A model generated the notes under the pieces. It worked only from the letters and a program-made list of their open reading frames with translations. It did no database searches and was not told the DNA's origin. A stretch of DNA of 64,000 bases. Origin: PALSA-505 sp036501145. Lineage in GTDB: Bacteria; Actinomycetota; Actinomycetes; Streptosporangiales; Streptosporangiaceae. The translations under genes were made by a program, and so were the position numbers. Of the stretch, positions 8,523-17,417 are shown piece by piece. The stretch lies in the NCBI GenBank assembly GCA_036501145.1, contig DASYAV010000162.1, positions 4,060-68,059 on the forward strand, in the 5' to 3' direction. Each line of letters begins with the position of its first letter. Position 1 is the first letter of the stretch.

Positions 8523-9302
8523 ATGAGCATGCTGCAGAACCGCACCGCGATCATCTGGGGCGGCACCGGGTCGATCGGCGCCGCCGCCGCCCGCCGCTTC
8601 GCCGATGAAGGCGCCACCGTCTACCTGGCCGGCCGGACCGAGAGCACGCTGAAGGAGACGGCCGCGGCCACCGCCGCGGCCGGCTACGGCGTGCTCGACG
8701 TGCTCGACGAGGACGCCGTCACCGCGTTCGTCGCGCGCGTCGCAGCCGAGGCCGGGCGTCTCGACGTGTCGTTCAACGTCACCGCGCGCGGCGACGTGCA
8801 GGGCACCCCGCTGCTGCAGATGCCGGCCGCGGACTACGTCAAGCCCGTGCTGACGGGCATCACCGCCGCCTTTCACACCGCCCGGGCCGCGGCCCGGCAG
8901 ATGACCGCTCAGGGTTCCGGCGTCATCATCGACCTGGACAGCGCGTCGGCCTGCGGCAGCGGGCCGATGATGGGCGGCACCGGCGCCGCCGACGGCGCCA
9001 AGGACGCGCTGATCCGCGACCTCGCCCAGGAGGCCGGGGCCTCCGGTGTCCGGGTCGTCGGCATCTGGACCGCCGGGCTCACCGACAGCCTGAATCCCGA
9101 TAAGCTCACCGCGGTCCTGGGCACCCCGGTGTCCCAGGAGATGATCGACGGCATCGTCGCCAACCTGGACTCGCTGCGGATGACCAGGAAGTCCCCGGCT
9201 ACCGCGCACATCGCCGCGCTCGCCGCCTTCCTGGCCAGCGACGGCGCGGCCGCGATCACCGGCACCTGGATCAACGCGACCGGCGGGATGTTCCCAAGCT
9301 AG
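8523..9302 (+). CDS. SDR-family protein lacking the catalytic Tyr
   Basis: A 259-residue Rossmann protein with a cofactor-binding loop (IIWGGTGSIGAAAARRFADEGATVYLAGR). The family active site is degenerate: the NNAG position reads NVTAR, and the YxxxK motif reads AxxxK (GTGAADGAKDA), so the catalytic Tyr is replaced by Ala while the Lys stays. Classical reductase chemistry is therefore doubtful, and a binding, regulatory or altered role is possible. The ATG at 8523 has an AGGGAG site at 8511-8516. It follows the SigX5-like sigma gene by 100 bases and may be its regulon member. Confidence 0.82.
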   Translation: MSMLQNRTAIIWGGTGSIGAAAARRFADEGATVYLAGRTESTLKETAAATAAAGYGVLDVLDEDAVTAFVARVAAEAGRLDVSFNVTARGDVQGTPLLQMPAADYVKPVLTGITAAFHTARAAARQMTAQGSGVIIDLDSASACGSGPMMGGTGAADGAKDALIRDLAQEAGASGVRVVGIWTAGLTDSLNPDKLTAVLGTPVSQEMIDGIVANLDSLRMTRKSPATAHIAALAAFLASDGAAAITGTWINATGGMFPS

Positions 9303-9335
9303 GGTTCCAGGTGCAGCGCGAGACAGGAGACGTGC

Positions 9336-10460
9336 ATGGCCGTCGGGTTCGAGTCGCGGTTCGTTGACGGCGGGCAGGGCCGGCTGCACGTGCTGGCCCG
9401 CGACGGCATGCGGGCGCCCGGGCCGGTGCTCTGCCTCGTGCACGGGAACCTGAGCAGCGCCCGGTTCTTCGAGCCCCTGGTGGCCGGGATGCCGCGGTCG
9501 TGGCGGGTGCTGGCGCCCGACCTGCGCGGGTTCGGCCGGTCCGGCCCGGCGCCGGTCGACGCCACCCGCGGGGTCGGTGACTTCGCCGACGACATCGCCG
9601 CCGTGCTGGCCGACCCCGACCTGGTCCGGCCGCACCGGCGGGTGCACCTGGCCGGCTGGTCGCTGGGCGGCGATGCGGTCATGCGGTACGCGATCGATCA
9701 CCCGGAGCGGGTGGCCTCGGTCACGCTGATCGCGCCGGGTTCACCGTTCGGGTTCGGCGGCACCAAGGACGACACCGGCACCCTGTGCTACCCGGACGCG
9801 GCCGGCAGCGGCGCCGGGCTCATCGCCGCCGAGCTCCTGCAGCGGCTCAAGGACGGCGACGACACCGGCGAAAGCCCGCTGTCGCCGCGCTCGGTGCTCC
9901 GCTCGCACTACCTGTGGCCCGGGCTCCGGCTGCCGGCCACGCTGGAGGATCAGCTGGTCGGCGAGATCCTGGCCACCGCGCTCGGCGACGCCAGCTACCC
10001 GGGCGACCAGCAGGCCAGCGCGAACTGGCCGGGCGTCGCCCCGGGCACTCACGGGGTGGCCAACGCGCTGTCCCCGCTGTACTGCGACGTGTCCGGGTTC
10101 GCGGAGGTGGCGGCCCGCTGGCCGGTGCTGTGGGTGCGCGGCGCCGATGACCTGATCGTGTCCGACCACTCGCCGGCCGACACCGGTGAGCTGGGCGCCA
10201 CCGGCGCCCTCCCGGGCTGGCCCGGCCCGGAGTTCCCGGCGCAGCCGATGGTCGCGCAGACCCGGGCCATGCTGCGCAGGGCCGAGGCGGCCGGCGGCCG
10301 GTTCACCGAGCACGTGATCCCGCGCTGCGGCCACTCGCCGCATCTGGAGCGGCCAGAGGAACTCCGCGAGCTGCTCGCCGAGTTCGTCACCGCCGCCGAG
10401 TCGCACCCGAGAGGAGCGGCAGGGATCAGCCCGGCGGGGCCACGTCGTCGAGAAAACTGA
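9336..10460 (+). CDS. Alpha/beta-fold hydrolase
   Basis: A 374-residue esterase/lipase-like hydrolase. The oxyanion strand is LCLVHGNLSSARFF, the nucleophile elbow is LAGWSLGGDAVMRYA (Ser in GWSLGG), the acid is likely the Asp pair in VRGADDLIV, and the catalytic His lies in IPRCGHSPHLERPEEL. The lid region is long, with several Gly/Ser-rich loops. The substrate is unknown. Its last 35 bases overlap the 3' end of the convergent padR gene, and no terminator is visible between them. Confidence 0.9.
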   Translation: MAVGFESRFVDGGQGRLHVLARDGMRAPGPVLCLVHGNLSSARFFEPLVAGMPRSWRVLAPDLRGFGRSGPAPVDATRGVGDFADDIAAVLADPDLVRPHRRVHLAGWSLGGDAVMRYAIDHPERVASVTLIAPGSPFGFGGTKDDTGTLCYPDAAGSGAGLIAAELLQRLKDGDDTGESPLSPRSVLRSHYLWPGLRLPATLEDQLVGEILATALGDASYPGDQQASANWPGVAPGTHGVANALSPLYCDVSGFAEVAARWPVLWVRGADDLIVSDHSPADTGELGATGALPGWPGPEFPAQPMVAQTRAMLRRAEAAGGRFTEHVIPRCGHSPHLERPEELRELLAEFVTAAESHPRGAAGISPAGPRRREN

Positions 10461-10950
10461 GCGCCGCGGCCGCGGTGGCCCGCCGCCAGGCCAGCAGGGT
10501 GGCGTCGAATCCTCCGCCCTCGGCGCGCTCGGCGTGCATCGCGGCGGCGATCGGCTGCAGCACCGCGCGCTGCCGGATCAGCAGGTCACCAGGGTCCTGC
10601 CCGGCCCGGTCCAGCAGGGCGAGCTTCATCAGCAGGTGCGAGCGCACGTCCCGCACGTGCCGGACCGGCGTGGCCAGCCACGCCTCGACGGCGTCCCGGC
10701 CCTCCGCGGTGATCGCGTAGACGGTCCGCTGCGGCCCCCGGCCCGGCTCGACCGTCTCCGGGGTGACCAGGCCGGCCACCTCGACCCGGCCCAGCGCCCG
10801 GTAGATGGCCGGCCTCGGGATCTGCCAGATCCGGCCCAGTTCCCCGTCCGGGCCGGTCAGCGTGGACACGGCGAAACCATGCGTGGGCCGCTCGCTGATC
10901 ACCGCGAGCACGACCCACTCCGCCAGCGACAACGACGGCGGCTCGCTCAT
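10426..10950 (-). CDS. PadR-family regulator, long form (VirR/AphA-like C-terminus)
   Basis: A 174-residue regulator. The winged helix covers residues 1-85 (LSLAEWVVLAVISERPTHGFAV, then RPAIYRALGRVEVAGLVTPE and TVYAITAEGRDAVEAWLATP). The C-terminal Vir_act_alpha_C-like helical domain for dimerisation follows (VRSHLLMKLALLDRAGQDPGDLLIRQRAVLQP). It is transcribed away from the folate gene pair with 49 bases between the starts, so that pair is a possible target. No clear palindrome is seen in that gap. Confidence 0.88.
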   Translation of the reverse strand: MSEPPSLSLAEWVVLAVISERPTHGFAVSTLTGPDGELGRIWQIPRPAIYRALGRVEVAGLVTPETVEPGRGPQRTVYAITAEGRDAVEAWLATPVRHVRDVRSHLLMKLALLDRAGQDPGDLLIRQRAVLQPIAAAMHAERAEGGGFDATLLAWRRATAAAALSFLDDVAPPG

Positions 10951-10999
10951 GTCGCCCGATCGTAACGCCAGGACGCCGCGCGTGGCACACTCCGGGGGG

Positions 11000-11866
11000 A
11001 TGGCCGGTTACGCGTCGCGGCGGGCGCTGGCCCGGATCGTGCCGCTGCTGCGGCACCCGCGGTACGAGGTGTTCCCCGCGGCCGGGGTGCAGGACGCGGT
11101 GTGCGCCGCGGTGCCAACCGACGTCACCGTCGCGGTGACCGCGTCGGAGATCCGCGGCCTGGACGCCACCCTGGACCTCACCGCCCGGCTGGCCGGGCGC
11201 GGGTACCAGGTCGTACCGCACCTGCCCGCCCGGCTGGTCCGCGACGACGCCCACCTGTCGGCCATCGTGGACCGGCTGCTGGCCAGCGGCGTCACCGACG
11301 TGTTCGTGCCGGCCGGGGACGCCAGGCAGCCGGCCGGCCGGTTCGCCGACGCGGTGTCCCTGCTGGACCGGCTGGCCGCGATGGGCCGCCCGTTCGGCCA
11401 GGTCGGGGTGACCGGCTACCCGCAGCGGCATCCGCGGATCGCCGACGAGGCGACCATCCGCGCCATGTGGGACAAGCGGCACCATGCCAGCTACCTGGTC
11501 AGCAACCTGTGCCTGGACCCGGTGGTGCTGGCCCGCTGGATCGGTGCGGTGCGCGCCCGCGGCGTCACCCTGCCGCTGCGGGTCGGGGTGTCCGGCCCGG
11601 TGGACCGGGCCCGGCTGCTGCGGCTGGCCACCGTGGCCGGGGTGCCAGGCGCGGCCCGGTTCGCGGCCGGCCACCGCGACTGGCTGCTGCGCGCCGCGCT
11701 GCCCGGCGGCTACCGGCCCACCCGGCTGCTGCAGCGCACCGCGGGCACCCTGGCCGACCCGGCCTCCGCCGTGGCCGGCCTGCACATCTTCACGTTCAAC
11801 CAGGTCGAGCGGGCCGAACGGTGGCGCACCGCGCTGCTGCGCCGGCTCGCCGCCGAAGACCGGTAA
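11000..11866 (+). CDS. Methylenetetrahydrofolate reductase-like protein
   Basis: A 288-residue TIM-barrel protein of the MTHFR family (COG0685). Family landmarks are VVPHLPARLVRDDAHLSAIVDRLLASGVTDVFVPAGD, the GQVGVTGYPQRHPRI loop and the FTFNQVERAERWRTALLRRL end. It is shorter at the N-terminus than E. coli MetF and belongs to the compact actinobacterial group. The expected reaction is flavin-dependent handling of methylene-THF, but compact members can differ in electron donor. It is followed 10 bases later by a 5-formyl-THF cyclo-ligase-like gene, which makes a C1-folate role likely. Confidence 0.82.
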   Translation: MAGYASRRALARIVPLLRHPRYEVFPAAGVQDAVCAAVPTDVTVAVTASEIRGLDATLDLTARLAGRGYQVVPHLPARLVRDDAHLSAIVDRLLASGVTDVFVPAGDARQPAGRFADAVSLLDRLAAMGRPFGQVGVTGYPQRHPRIADEATIRAMWDKRHHASYLVSNLCLDPVVLARWIGAVRARGVTLPLRVGVSGPVDRARLLRLATVAGVPGAARFAAGHRDWLLRAALPGGYRPTRLLQRTAGTLADPASAVAGLHIFTFNQVERAERWRTALLRRLAAEDR

Positions 11867-11876
11867 TCTCCCGGGC

Positions 11877-12659
11877 ATGCCACGCTCCGCCCCACGGCAC
11901 GACTCCGACGCCGGCGGACCCGCCGAGGTGCTGGCGGCCAAGGCCGCGCTGCGCCAGGAGGTGTGGTCGGCCATGCGCGCCGCCCGGGTCGCCCGGTTTC
12001 CCGGCGCGGAGGGCCGCATCCCGAATTTCACCGGTGCGGAGAATGCTGCTGAACGGCTTCGCCTCACCCACGAGTGGCAAGCTGCCCGTACGGTGAAGGC
12101 CAACCCGGACTCCGCCCAGTGGCCGGTTCGCCAGCGGGCGCTGGAAGACGGCAAGACCGTGTACATGGCCGTTCCCAGGCTGGCCGGGCGCGAGCCGTTC
12201 TTTGCCCTCGATCCTGACCATCTGGCCGGGACCCCACGCCAGGCGTCATCGATCAGCGGCGCGGCCCGATCGGCCCGGCGGGTGGCGCTGGCCGACCTGG
12301 ACCCGGTGGACCTGGTCGTCATGGGCAGCGTCGCGGCCAGCGCGGACGGGGCCCGGCTCGGCAAGGGCGGCGGCTTCGCCGACCTGGAGTTCGCGCTGGC
12401 CACCGCGGCCGGGCTGATCGGGCCGCACACCGTATCCGTCACCACGGTGCACGAGCTCCAGCTGCGGCCGGCCGGCACGATCCCGCTGACCGGCCACGAC
12501 GTGCCGGTGGACCTGATCGTCACCGCGGACGAGGTCATCGACTGCCGGCCCGGCCGCGGCCCCCGCCCGCCTGCCGCGATCCGCTGGGACGACCTGACCG
12601 AGGAGAAGATCGCGGCGATTCCTCTCCTCACGGCGCTGCACCGGGAGGGGCCGCCCTAG
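11877..12659 (+). CDS. 5-formyltetrahydrofolate cyclo-ligase-like protein
   Basis: A 260-residue member of the MTHFS/YgfA superfamily. The C-terminal half keeps the phosphate and folate loop (GARLGKGGGFADLEFALATA, compare GxGKGYYD in true cyclo-ligases) and the DVPVDLIVTADEVI strand. The N-terminal half is more diverged and resembles the MTHFSD-type branch (MRAARVARFPGAEGRIPNF). True members convert 5-formyl-THF to 5,10-methenyl-THF using ATP. Activity is uncertain because the YYD of the loop is replaced by FAD. It forms an operon with the MTHFR-like gene. Confidence 0.8.
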   Translation: MPRSAPRHDSDAGGPAEVLAAKAALRQEVWSAMRAARVARFPGAEGRIPNFTGAENAAERLRLTHEWQAARTVKANPDSAQWPVRQRALEDGKTVYMAVPRLAGREPFFALDPDHLAGTPRQASSISGAARSARRVALADLDPVDLVVMGSVAASADGARLGKGGGFADLEFALATAAGLIGPHTVSVTTVHELQLRPAGTIPLTGHDVPVDLIVTADEVIDCRPGRGPRPPAAIRWDDLTEEKIAAIPLLTALHREGPP

Positions 12660-12782
12660 GCAGAGCCAAAGACGCTGCCGAGATCCATTGAAACCGGCGG
12701 CCGTCACGGCGACGATGGGCTCGGGGATTAGTTAGCTCCGGCGCGCCTGCGCGACCGGAGGCAACGGGGAGGACGGGCGGCA

Positions 12783-14066
12783 GTGAAGAAGAACCGGACC
12801 ATCTGGTCGTTGCTTGCGGACCAGCGACGTCGGCGGGCGGCTGTTCAGGGAAGACTCCGGCCCGGCCGCCGCCGTGGCATCCTGCCGCTTATCTCGGTCT
12901 TAACGTCGCTGGTGGTCGGGTGCGGGATAGTCATGCCAGCGGCCATGGCCAGCGCGGCGGCGCGGAGCGCGGGCGCCGCCCCGCCCGGCGCCGCCCGGGG
13001 TGCCGATGCCGCGCTTAACCGGGCCCTGGCCCGGCTCGTCCGGCACGCGGATGGGCCGCCGGGGATCGCGGTGGTGGTGCAGCGGGGCCTGCGGGGGGTG
13101 CTGTACCGGGCGGGTACCGCCAATCTGGCCACCGGTGCGCCGATCCGGGCATCCGACTCGATGCGGCTGGCCAGCGTGGCCAAGGCGTTCAGCGGCGCCA
13201 CCGCCCTCGCCCTGGTTGCCGACGGCAGGCTGTCACTCGGTGACACCGTCGGCCGGCGGCTTCCCGGCCTGCCGCGGGCCTGGGCGAGAGTAACGCTGCG
13301 TGAGCTTTTGCAGCACACCAGCGGGATCCCGGACTTCAGCCAGACCAAATCGTTCCGGAAAGCCCTGACGAAGTCGCCGCTGAAGGCACCCCCGCCCGCG
13401 GTCCTGCTGTCGTTCGCTCCCAAGCGGCTCAACTTCACGCCAGGGTCGAAGTATGAGTACTCCAACTCCGACAACATCGTGGTCGGCCTGATGGTGCAGG
13501 CCGCAACCGGGAAGACCTACCGAAGCCAGCTGCGTGACCGCGTGCTCGCCCCGCTGGGGCTGGCCCGAACCAGTCTGCCGCGCGGCACCGCGCTGCCCGC
13601 CCCGATCGTGCACGGCTACGCCGTGGACCCGCCGCACCACCCGGCCGACGTGACCCACCTGTTCGCCGCGGGGTGGGCGTGGGCATCCGGCGCGGTGGTC
13701 TCCACGCCACGCGACGCCAACGCCTTCATCCGCGGCTATGCACGCGGCGCCACCACCAGCCCTGCGGCGCATCGGGCCCAGTTCACCTTCCGGCCGGGCA
13801 GCTCGGATCCACCCGGCCCGGGAAAGAACTCCGCCGGCCTGGCCATATTCCGCTACCAGACCAGGTGCGGAACGGTGTACGGGCACACCGGGAACACCCC
13901 CGGCTACACCCAATTCGTCGCCGCGACCAGGAACGGAAGCCGGTCGGTCGTCGTCTCGATCAACTCACAGATCACACCGAAGATGAACCCGAACAGGTTT
14001 ACCGAGTTGCGGCGGATCTACACCCTCGCCGTCTGCGCGGCGCTCGCCCGGGGACATGCCGGCTGA
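12783..14066 (+). CDS. Secreted serine hydrolase, class C beta-lactamase/D-Ala-D-Ala carboxypeptidase family
   Basis: A 427-residue exported hydrolase. A basic N-terminus is followed by a hydrophobic segment (ILPLISVLTSLVVGCGIVMP) ending in an AMASAAA site, a long signal peptide. The three penicillin-binding motifs are present: SxxK in MRLASVAKAFSG, YxN in YEYSNSDNIVV, and HxG in VYGHTGNTPGY. Members include DD-peptidases, esterases and AmpC enzymes, so cell-wall or ester substrates are both possible. The start is the GTG at 12783, with GGGGAGGA upstream. Confidence 0.9.
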   Translation: MKKNRTIWSLLADQRRRRAAVQGRLRPGRRRGILPLISVLTSLVVGCGIVMPAAMASAAARSAGAAPPGAARGADAALNRALARLVRHADGPPGIAVVVQRGLRGVLYRAGTANLATGAPIRASDSMRLASVAKAFSGATALALVADGRLSLGDTVGRRLPGLPRAWARVTLRELLQHTSGIPDFSQTKSFRKALTKSPLKAPPPAVLLSFAPKRLNFTPGSKYEYSNSDNIVVGLMVQAATGKTYRSQLRDRVLAPLGLARTSLPRGTALPAPIVHGYAVDPPHHPADVTHLFAAGWAWASGAVVSTPRDANAFIRGYARGATTSPAAHRAQFTFRPGSSDPPGPGKNSAGLAIFRYQTRCGTVYGHTGNTPGYTQFVAATRNGSRSVVVSINSQITPKMNPNRFTELRRIYTLAVCAALARGHAG

Positions 14067-14174
14067 CCTGATGACCCGCCGCCGCACCCGGGCCACCGAA
14101 TTATCAGGCGCTCACCAAGTCGGCTTCCGCGTGGCAGCCAGCGGACAGCGGCCGGGCTGGTTACATTCGTGTTC

Positions 14175-16190
14175 ATGTTCGAGTCGGCGAATCCCCTGGA
14201 CGGTCTGAACGAACAACAGAAGCAGGCGGCGACCCATCAGGGCGGCCCGCTGCTCATCCTGGCCGGGGCCGGCACCGGCAAGACGCGCACCCTGGTCGCC
14301 AGGGCCGCCTGGCTGCGCCAGCAGGGCACACCGGCCAACCGCATCCTGCTGCTCACCTTCACCAGGCGCGCCGCCGACGACATGCTGTCCCGCGCCGCCG
14401 CGCGCGGCACCGGCGCGAACGGGCGGATCACCGGCGGCACCTTCCACGCGATCGCGCACCGGATCATCCGCCAGCATGCCGAGGCGTTCGCGCTGCCGCC
14501 GGAGTTCACCGTGATCGACCCGGGCGACGTGACCGACCTGCTGGACGCCAGGCGGTCCGAGTACGGGCTGACCGGCACCGAGCGGCGGGCGCCGCGGGCC
14601 GGAGTGTGCGCCGACATCTACACCCGCTGCGTGAACACCCAGACCGCGGTGGCCGACGTGGTGCGGGCCGGCTTCCCCTGGTGCACCGACTTCACCGGGC
14701 AGCTGTCCGACCTGTTCCGCGGGTACGTCGCGCACAAGCGCCGGCACGGCCTGGTCGACTTCGACGACCTGCTGCTGCTGTGGCGGGCGGCGCTGGCCGA
14801 CGAGGCGGCCGGGCCGGTGCTGCGCGGCATGTTCGACGCGGTGCTGGTCGATGAGTATCAGGACGTCAACGCGGTGCAGGCGGACATCGTGCGGCTGCTG
14901 CGCCCGGCCGGCGACGGGCTGACCTGCGTCGGCGACGACGCCCAGGCCATCTACGCGTTCCGCGGCGCCGACCCCGCGCACCTGCGTGAGCTGGGCAGCA
15001 CGTTCGCCGGCCTGACCGTGGTGCGGCTGGACCACAACTACCGGTCCAAGCAGGCGGTGCTGGGGCTGGCCAACGCGGTCCGGCCGCAGTCGGCGGGGCT
15101 GGAGCTCACCCTGACGGGCACCCGCGGCGCGGGCGCGGTCCCGCTGCTGGTGCGCTGCCACGACGAGGCCACCCAGGCCCGCGAGATCTGCGCCCGGATC
15201 CTGGCCGCGCACGAGGACGGCGCCGACCTGCGCGACCAGGCGGTGCTGGTGCGGACGGCGCACCACAGCGACGTGCTCGAGGTGGAACTGGCCGCCCGCG
15301 GCATCCCGTACGTCAAGTACGGCGGGCTGCGGTTCACCGAGGCGGCGCACGTGAAGGACTTCCTGTCCGCGGCGCGTGTGGTGGCCAACCCGGCCGACGA
15401 CGTGGCCTGGTTCCGGCTGCTCCGGCTGCACGAGACCGTCGGCCCGGCCACCGCCCGGCGGGTCACCGGGGCGCTGCGGCTGGACGAGCCTGGCGTGTTC
15501 GACCGGTGGAAGGACGCCGTCGAGGCCGCCCCGCGGCGGGCCCGCGACCCGCTGACCGCGACCATCGGCGGGCTGGCCGGCGTCGCGGTGCTCGAGCAGA
15601 CCGGCGAGCGGGCCATCGCCATCCTGGCCACCCTGGACGCGCCGCTGCGGGCCCGCTACGTGGACGCCGACATCCGGATCGCCGACCTGCAGCGGCTGGC
15701 CGACGCGGCGGCCAGCCGGCCGTCGCTGCACGACGCGCTGGTCGAGCTGGCCCTGGACCCGCCGTCGTCGGCGTCCGACCTGGCCGGGCGGCCCCGGCTG
15801 GACGAGGACTTCCTGACCATCTCGACCGTCCACTCGGCCAAGGGACTGGAATGGCCGGTCGTGCACCTGCCTCAGCTGGTGGACGGCGCGGTGCCGAGCG
15901 ACATGGCGCTGTCCACGCCCGAGGGGCTGGCCGAGGAGCACCGGCTGTTCTACGTGGCCGTCACCCGGGCCCGCGACCAGCTGTACCTGTACACGCCGAT
16001 GCGGCTGCACCACCACCGGATGGCCCTCGACGACAAGCACGGCTACGGCATGCTCACCCGGTTCCTGGACGGCAAGGCGCTGGCCGCCTGCGAGGCGGTC
16101 GATGCGGTGCCGCCGGAGCCGCTGCTGCCGCGCACCGCACAGCTGTCCGCCCGGGTGGACGCCGCCCTCGACGCCCTATGGTCTGGCTAA
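14175..16190 (+). CDS. UvrD/Rep-family (SF1A) DNA helicase
   Basis: A 671-residue superfamily 1 helicase. Motif Q/I: LNEQQKQAATHQGGPLLILAGAGTGKT. Motif Ia: TFTRRAADDM. Motif II: AVLVDEYQDVNAVQADIV. Motif III: VGDDAQAIYAFRGAD. Motif IV: LDHNYRSKQ. Motif V: TISTVHSAKGLEWPVVHLP. Motif VI: YVAVTRARDQLYLY. All motifs are intact, so 3'-5' ATP-driven unwinding in repair or fork rescue is expected. The C-terminal extension of PcrA/UvrD is short. No Shine-Dalgarno is seen. A TACATT hexamer 8 bases before the ATG would fit leaderless expression; a GTG at 14169 is an alternative start. Confidence 0.94.
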   Translation: MFESANPLDGLNEQQKQAATHQGGPLLILAGAGTGKTRTLVARAAWLRQQGTPANRILLLTFTRRAADDMLSRAAARGTGANGRITGGTFHAIAHRIIRQHAEAFALPPEFTVIDPGDVTDLLDARRSEYGLTGTERRAPRAGVCADIYTRCVNTQTAVADVVRAGFPWCTDFTGQLSDLFRGYVAHKRRHGLVDFDDLLLLWRAALADEAAGPVLRGMFDAVLVDEYQDVNAVQADIVRLLRPAGDGLTCVGDDAQAIYAFRGADPAHLRELGSTFAGLTVVRLDHNYRSKQAVLGLANAVRPQSAGLELTLTGTRGAGAVPLLVRCHDEATQAREICARILAAHEDGADLRDQAVLVRTAHHSDVLEVELAARGIPYVKYGGLRFTEAAHVKDFLSAARVVANPADDVAWFRLLRLHETVGPATARRVTGALRLDEPGVFDRWKDAVEAAPRRARDPLTATIGGLAGVAVLEQTGERAIAILATLDAPLRARYVDADIRIADLQRLADAAASRPSLHDALVELALDPPSSASDLAGRPRLDEDFLTISTVHSAKGLEWPVVHLPQLVDGAVPSDMALSTPEGLAEEHRLFYVAVTRARDQLYLYTPMRLHHHRMALDDKHGYGMLTRFLDGKALAACEAVDAVPPEPLLPRTAQLSARVDAALDALWSG

Positions 16191-16214
16191 CACAGCGGTC
16201 AGGCTGACCCCCGC

Positions 16215-17417
16215 TCAGGCGTCGCGGGTGGCCATCCGCCACGCGCCGATCACCGACCAGCCCACGATCCAGCCCACGATCACCGAGACCATCGCCCAGG
16301 TCGGCATCGGCGGTATGTTCAGCACCCCCCGCCCGCCGAACACCGCGTGACCGGGGCCACCGCCGCCGGGTCCGCCGCCCTGGCCCGAGGCCAGCCCCGC
16401 GGGCCGCAGCTGATCCAGTGCGATGCCGACGTCGAGCCGCTGCCCGTTCAGGAAGTAGGGGATGGCCGTGGCGGCGAAGATCGGCGTCAGGATGATCTCC
16501 AGCGCGATCATCACGATGACGGTCACGGTGCGCTGGCCGATGAGCGAGCCGAGCCCGAGCCCCACCAGGAACCCGATGCCGACCTCCAGCCACAGCCACA
16601 GCCCGATCTTGGCCATCTCGTTGACCGGCGGATTGAGCTGGCTGGCCTCCTGTGAGGTGTAGCCGGTGTAGAACGTGCCGATCTGGTGGTGCACGGCCGC
16701 GTCGATCCGGGTGGTGCCGGCCTGCGCCGGGAGGCCCAGGGCCTGGCCGGCCCGCTGCGGGTGCGCCACCAGCCAGCTTTCCAGCTGGGCCTGGCTGAGG
16801 CTGACCGGGACGGTGATCGTGTCGACGGCCTGCCCCGGCCCGCCGGGGCCCCCGCTGGGCGCCGGGAAGGACGTCGTGACGCCAATCGACGCCGGCTGCG
16901 GCACGCCCTCGTAGCTGGTCACCAGGCACACCAGGGCGAAGGCCAGCGCCACCAGCGGCAGGATGATGGCCAGCCCGGCAGGGATCCGGGACAGGTAGAG
17001 CGCGACCCGCGACCGCCCGGTGATCACCAGGTGCCGGAACATCCCCTCGGTGAGGTCGGAGGTGCCCGCGGTGGCGCCGAGCACGGCCGCGACGATGAAC
17101 CCGAACTCGGCCATCGGGTTGATCAGCGACTGGAACGTGCCGGGGGTGCCGGCCGGCCCGTAGCTCTTGGGGTCGAACAGGTGAAAGGCCAGCCGGAAGC
17201 CGAGGACGAGCACCGGCAGCGCCAGGGTGAGCAGCACCACGGTCAGCATGACGCCGCGCCGCTTCCGCAGCTCGAGATGCTTGGCGGTGATCAGGCCCCA
17301 GCTGGGCAGCCAGGCCCGGTACCGGCTGGGGAGCGCGGAGTGCCGGGCGCTCCCGGCGGGCGTACCGCCGTGTTCCACCGGGGACGGCATGGCCGCGATC
17401 GAGGTGTCTTCGCTCAC
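16215..17417 (-). CDS. ABC transporter permease (ABC-2 type, large extracytoplasmic loop)
   Basis: A 400-residue membrane protein. After a hydrophilic N-terminus it has a first helix (VMLTVVLLTLALPVLVLGF), a long loop, then helices such as FGFIVAAVLGATAG, GLAIILPLVALAFALVCLV, LWLWLEVGIGFLVGLGLGSLIG and WAMVSVIVGWIVGWSVI. The helix pattern and the neighbouring ATPase indicate an ABC-2 exporter. A Gly/Pro-rich loop precedes the last helix. The GTG start overlaps the ATPase stop by four bases (GTGA), so the two are made together. The substrate is unknown, perhaps a peptide or antibiotic sensed by the upstream kinase. Confidence 0.87.
   Translation of the reverse strand: MSEDTSIAAMPSPVEHGGTPAGSARHSALPSRYRAWLPSWGLITAKHLELRKRRGVMLTVVLLTLALPVLVLGFRLAFHLFDPKSYGPAGTPGTFQSLINPMAEFGFIVAAVLGATAGTSDLTEGMFRHLVITGRSRVALYLSRIPAGLAIILPLVALAFALVCLVTSYEGVPQPASIGVTTSFPAPSGGPGGPGQAVDTITVPVSLSQAQLESWLVAHPQRAGQALGLPAQAGTTRIDAAVHHQIGTFYTGYTSQEASQLNPPVNEMAKIGLWLWLEVGIGFLVGLGLGSLIGQRTVTVIVMIALEIILTPIFAATAIPYFLNGQRLDVGIALDQLRPAGLASGQGGGPGGGGPGHAVFGGRGVLNIPPMPTWAMVSVIVGWIVGWSVIGAWRMATRDA

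Noticed and set aside
14112..16040. A 642-codon open frame on the minus strand opposite the UvrD helicase
   Set aside because: It is Gln/His/Arg/Val/Gly-rich with no recognisable motif, while the plus strand has all helicase motifs. It is a shadow produced by high GC at third positions.
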